Shown here: in pieces, positions 62,724 through 64,000 of the stretch
Position numbering within the stretch: the stretch's first letter is position 1
Layout: every line of letters starts with the position of its first letter
Assembly (NCBI GenBank): GCA_963665045.2
Contig: CAXXJQ010000006.1
Span: 682,001 to 746,000, forward strand
From: JAFGRU01 sp016934985
Lineage (GTDB): Bacteria; Desulfobacterota; Desulfuromonadia; Desulfuromonadales; JAAYDE01
DNA length: 64,000 bases
Reading direction: 5' to 3'
Notes under the pieces: model-generated
Told to the model about the DNA's origin: nothing
Databases searched by the model: none
Seen by the model: only the letters and a program-made list of their open reading frames with translations
Position numbers and translations under genes: made by a program

Positions 62724-64000
62724 CTATTTCCAGAAACTTTCCAGAATTTCATCGATATCTTCGGCCAGATACTCCTGTTTCAGCAACGCTTCTTCGTAAC
62801 TTTTCAGGACCTGACCGGCGCGGGCGGGGTTCTTCTTCTGAACATGATAATTGAAAAGGACACGCACCAGCGGCTCAAAAGTAGCATCCTCTTTGAGAGC
62901 CGTCTCGGCAATCGCTATCGCCTCATTGATCAACCCGCTCCGGCATAAAAGCCCGCTCCACTTGACACAAACGCTCTGAAACAGGCTGAGCAATTCCCGG
63001 CGGTTGGTCTCCTCAAGCTCCTCGAGGTTGGTGTTCGCCATGAAGCTGCCGCGCCAGAGGGAATAAGCGGCACAGAAGGCATTTCCGGCTTGCCAGTATT
63101 CTCCCAGCTGAAAATGTCTCAACCCTTTATTAGCCTGCTGCTTGAAAACATCCATGTCAACCAGACAATTCTTCAGGTAAAGGATGCCTCCATGAAGCTG
63201 AATAAAGTTATGGGTCGAGATATTGCCCAGGAGAGCGGCAATGGTTTTGCGTAAGCGAAACAGATTAGTGTCAAAACGTTTGCGCCCCTTCTCAACGCCA
63301 CTTTCAGGCCACAACATATCCTGAACGACCTCCTGACCCAACTGTTTTCCGGAAGCCGTAAGCAACAGGGAAAGTAACCGCCGTTGCGATTCGCTGAACT
63401 GGGGGGCTTGAAGGGAAGGGCGGTCGCCGAAGGCAATCTCCGTCGGTCCGAGAACCTTGAAATCCAGACAGGGGAAGGTCTCCCCTTTGTCGTCAATTAC
63501 TATCTTCATGCGCTTTCGGGCAAGTTCTCGGCAGAAATCAACTTTGATTCCCTCCCTGACCGCAAAGGACAGCAGCGTCGTCATGACCTCTGGGTCCCAA
63601 CCGTAAAAATGCTCGTATTGCCTGTTGGACAGGTAGCGAAGCACTTCCTTGACATCCGTAAGAGCTTCTTCCCGACAGTCGCGATTCAACTGAAAAAAGG
63701 CACGATGGGCCAAAGCCCCCGGAAGCATCCAGTCGTTTTCCGTACGGCGGAAATCCTCGACCGCATCGTTGAGAAGCCGCTCTGCCTTCCCTGTTTCCCC
63801 GAGAAGGGCATATGTCGCCCCCAGAAACATCCAATTTAAAGCGGTATAATAACGTCCGCCGGCGGTTTTGCGAAGAGTGGCCGAGTTGTTTGCCCAAGCA
63901 GCCGCTTTCTCTTTGTCGCCTTTGCGGGCAAGAAGATAGGCGCCGTAATGATAGTACTGGCTGCTCAAATGATGACTTGAGGCAGCGAACCCTTTGCCCT
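62724..64000 (-). CDS. SARP-BTAD/MalT-like regulator, 3' part
   Basis: The frame is open to the right edge, so the N-terminus lies outside; 424 codons are visible. The C-terminal half matches that of the regulator at 18862-22122: FYGWDPEVMTTLLSFAV against FWAWDPESMEKVLCFAV, and YWQAGNAFCAAYSLWRGSF against FWQAGNAFSSAEALWAGSF, with a winged-helix part (ESQRRLLSLLLTASG, WPESGVEKGRKRFDTNLFRLRK) and BTAD. An N-terminal ATPase/TPR part is expected beyond the window. TVP38 and acuI genes lie downstream and may be controlled by it. Confidence 0.85.
   Translation of the reverse strand, partial: GKGFAASSHHLSSQYYHYGAYLLARKGDKEKAAAWANNSATLRKTAGGRYYTALNWMFLGATYALLGETGKAERLLNDAVEDFRRTENDWMLPGALAHRAFFQLNRDCREEALTDVKEVLRYLSNRQYEHFYGWDPEVMTTLLSFAVREGIKVDFCRELARKRMKIVIDDKGETFPCLDFKVLGPTEIAFGDRPSLQAPQFSESQRRLLSLLLTASGKQLGQEVVQDMLWPESGVEKGRKRFDTNLFRLRKTIAALLGNISTHNFIQLHGGILYLKNCLVDMDVFKQQANKGLRHFQLGEYWQAGNAFCAAYSLWRGSFMANTNLEELEETNRRELLSLFQSVCVKWSGLLCRSGLINEAIAIAETALKEDATFEPLVRVLFNYHVQKKNPARAGQVLKSYEEALLKQEYLAEDIDEILESFWK

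Overview
The window looks like a chromosomal segment of a Gram-negative, sediment-type bacterium, most likely a relative of Geobacter or Desulfuromonas (Desulfuromonadia). This is inferred from the gene repertoire: sigma-54 regulation, PEP-CTERM proteins, a Dnmt2-like methyltransferase, a long KamA-type radical SAM protein, SpmA/SpmB and a Gld-like ABC module. No rRNA or tRNA gene and no CRISPR array was seen.

Region 1 (1-22.1 kb, all minus strand) is a surface-protein export locus. A large regulator with a MalT-like ATPase module and a SARP-like DNA-binding end (18.9-22.1 kb) is followed by a TolC-type outer-membrane channel, then a 4432-residue secreted protein (LEPR-XLL start, DUF4347, flagellin-IN-like repeats, two RTX blocks). 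After a terminator come a SurA/PpiC-like chaperone, a two-TM HAMP-like protein, a small HExxH metallopeptidase and a GAF-HlyD membrane-fusion protein that runs off the left edge. A heptamer direct repeat next to a -10-like box sits upstream of tolC.

Region 2 (22.1-29.1 kb) holds a PEP-CTERM protein with a sigma-54 promoter, a histidine kinase/sigma-54 activator pair, a structured 205-bp repeat, a second sigma-54 promoter with a predicted small RNA, and a response regulator coupled to an HtrA protease. Region 3 (29.1-47.4 kb) is mainly housekeeping: Gld-like ABC transporter, sirtuin, second PEP-CTERM protein, SCP2-flavodoxin fusion, TrmO, FMN riboswitch with ribB, aspartate kinase, two peptidoglycan peptidases, a second copy of the structured repeat, spmA-spmB, a class II amidotransferase and an ACT-ACT-metallo-beta-lactamase fusion.

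Region 4 (47.4-52.1 kb) is accessory and visibly AT-rich. A compact three-gene operon (dCTP-deaminase-like membrane protein, MazG-like protein, old-yellow-enzyme-like protein) is enclosed by a perfect 21-bp inverted repeat. Next to it are an IS21 remnant, a truncated hydrolase, a small ORF and a REP-associated (Y1) transposase bracketed by the same 21-bp motif. This is the best candidate for an undescribed system.

Region 5 (52.1-64 kb) carries a thioredoxin-like protein, an EamA exporter, the KamA-type protein, a DUF2889 protein, a GGDEF/EAL protein with a damaged GGDEF site, the Dnmt2-like enzyme, an AcuI-like reductase, a TVP38 membrane protein and the 3' part of a second SARP/MalT-like regulator, paralogous to the one in region 1.
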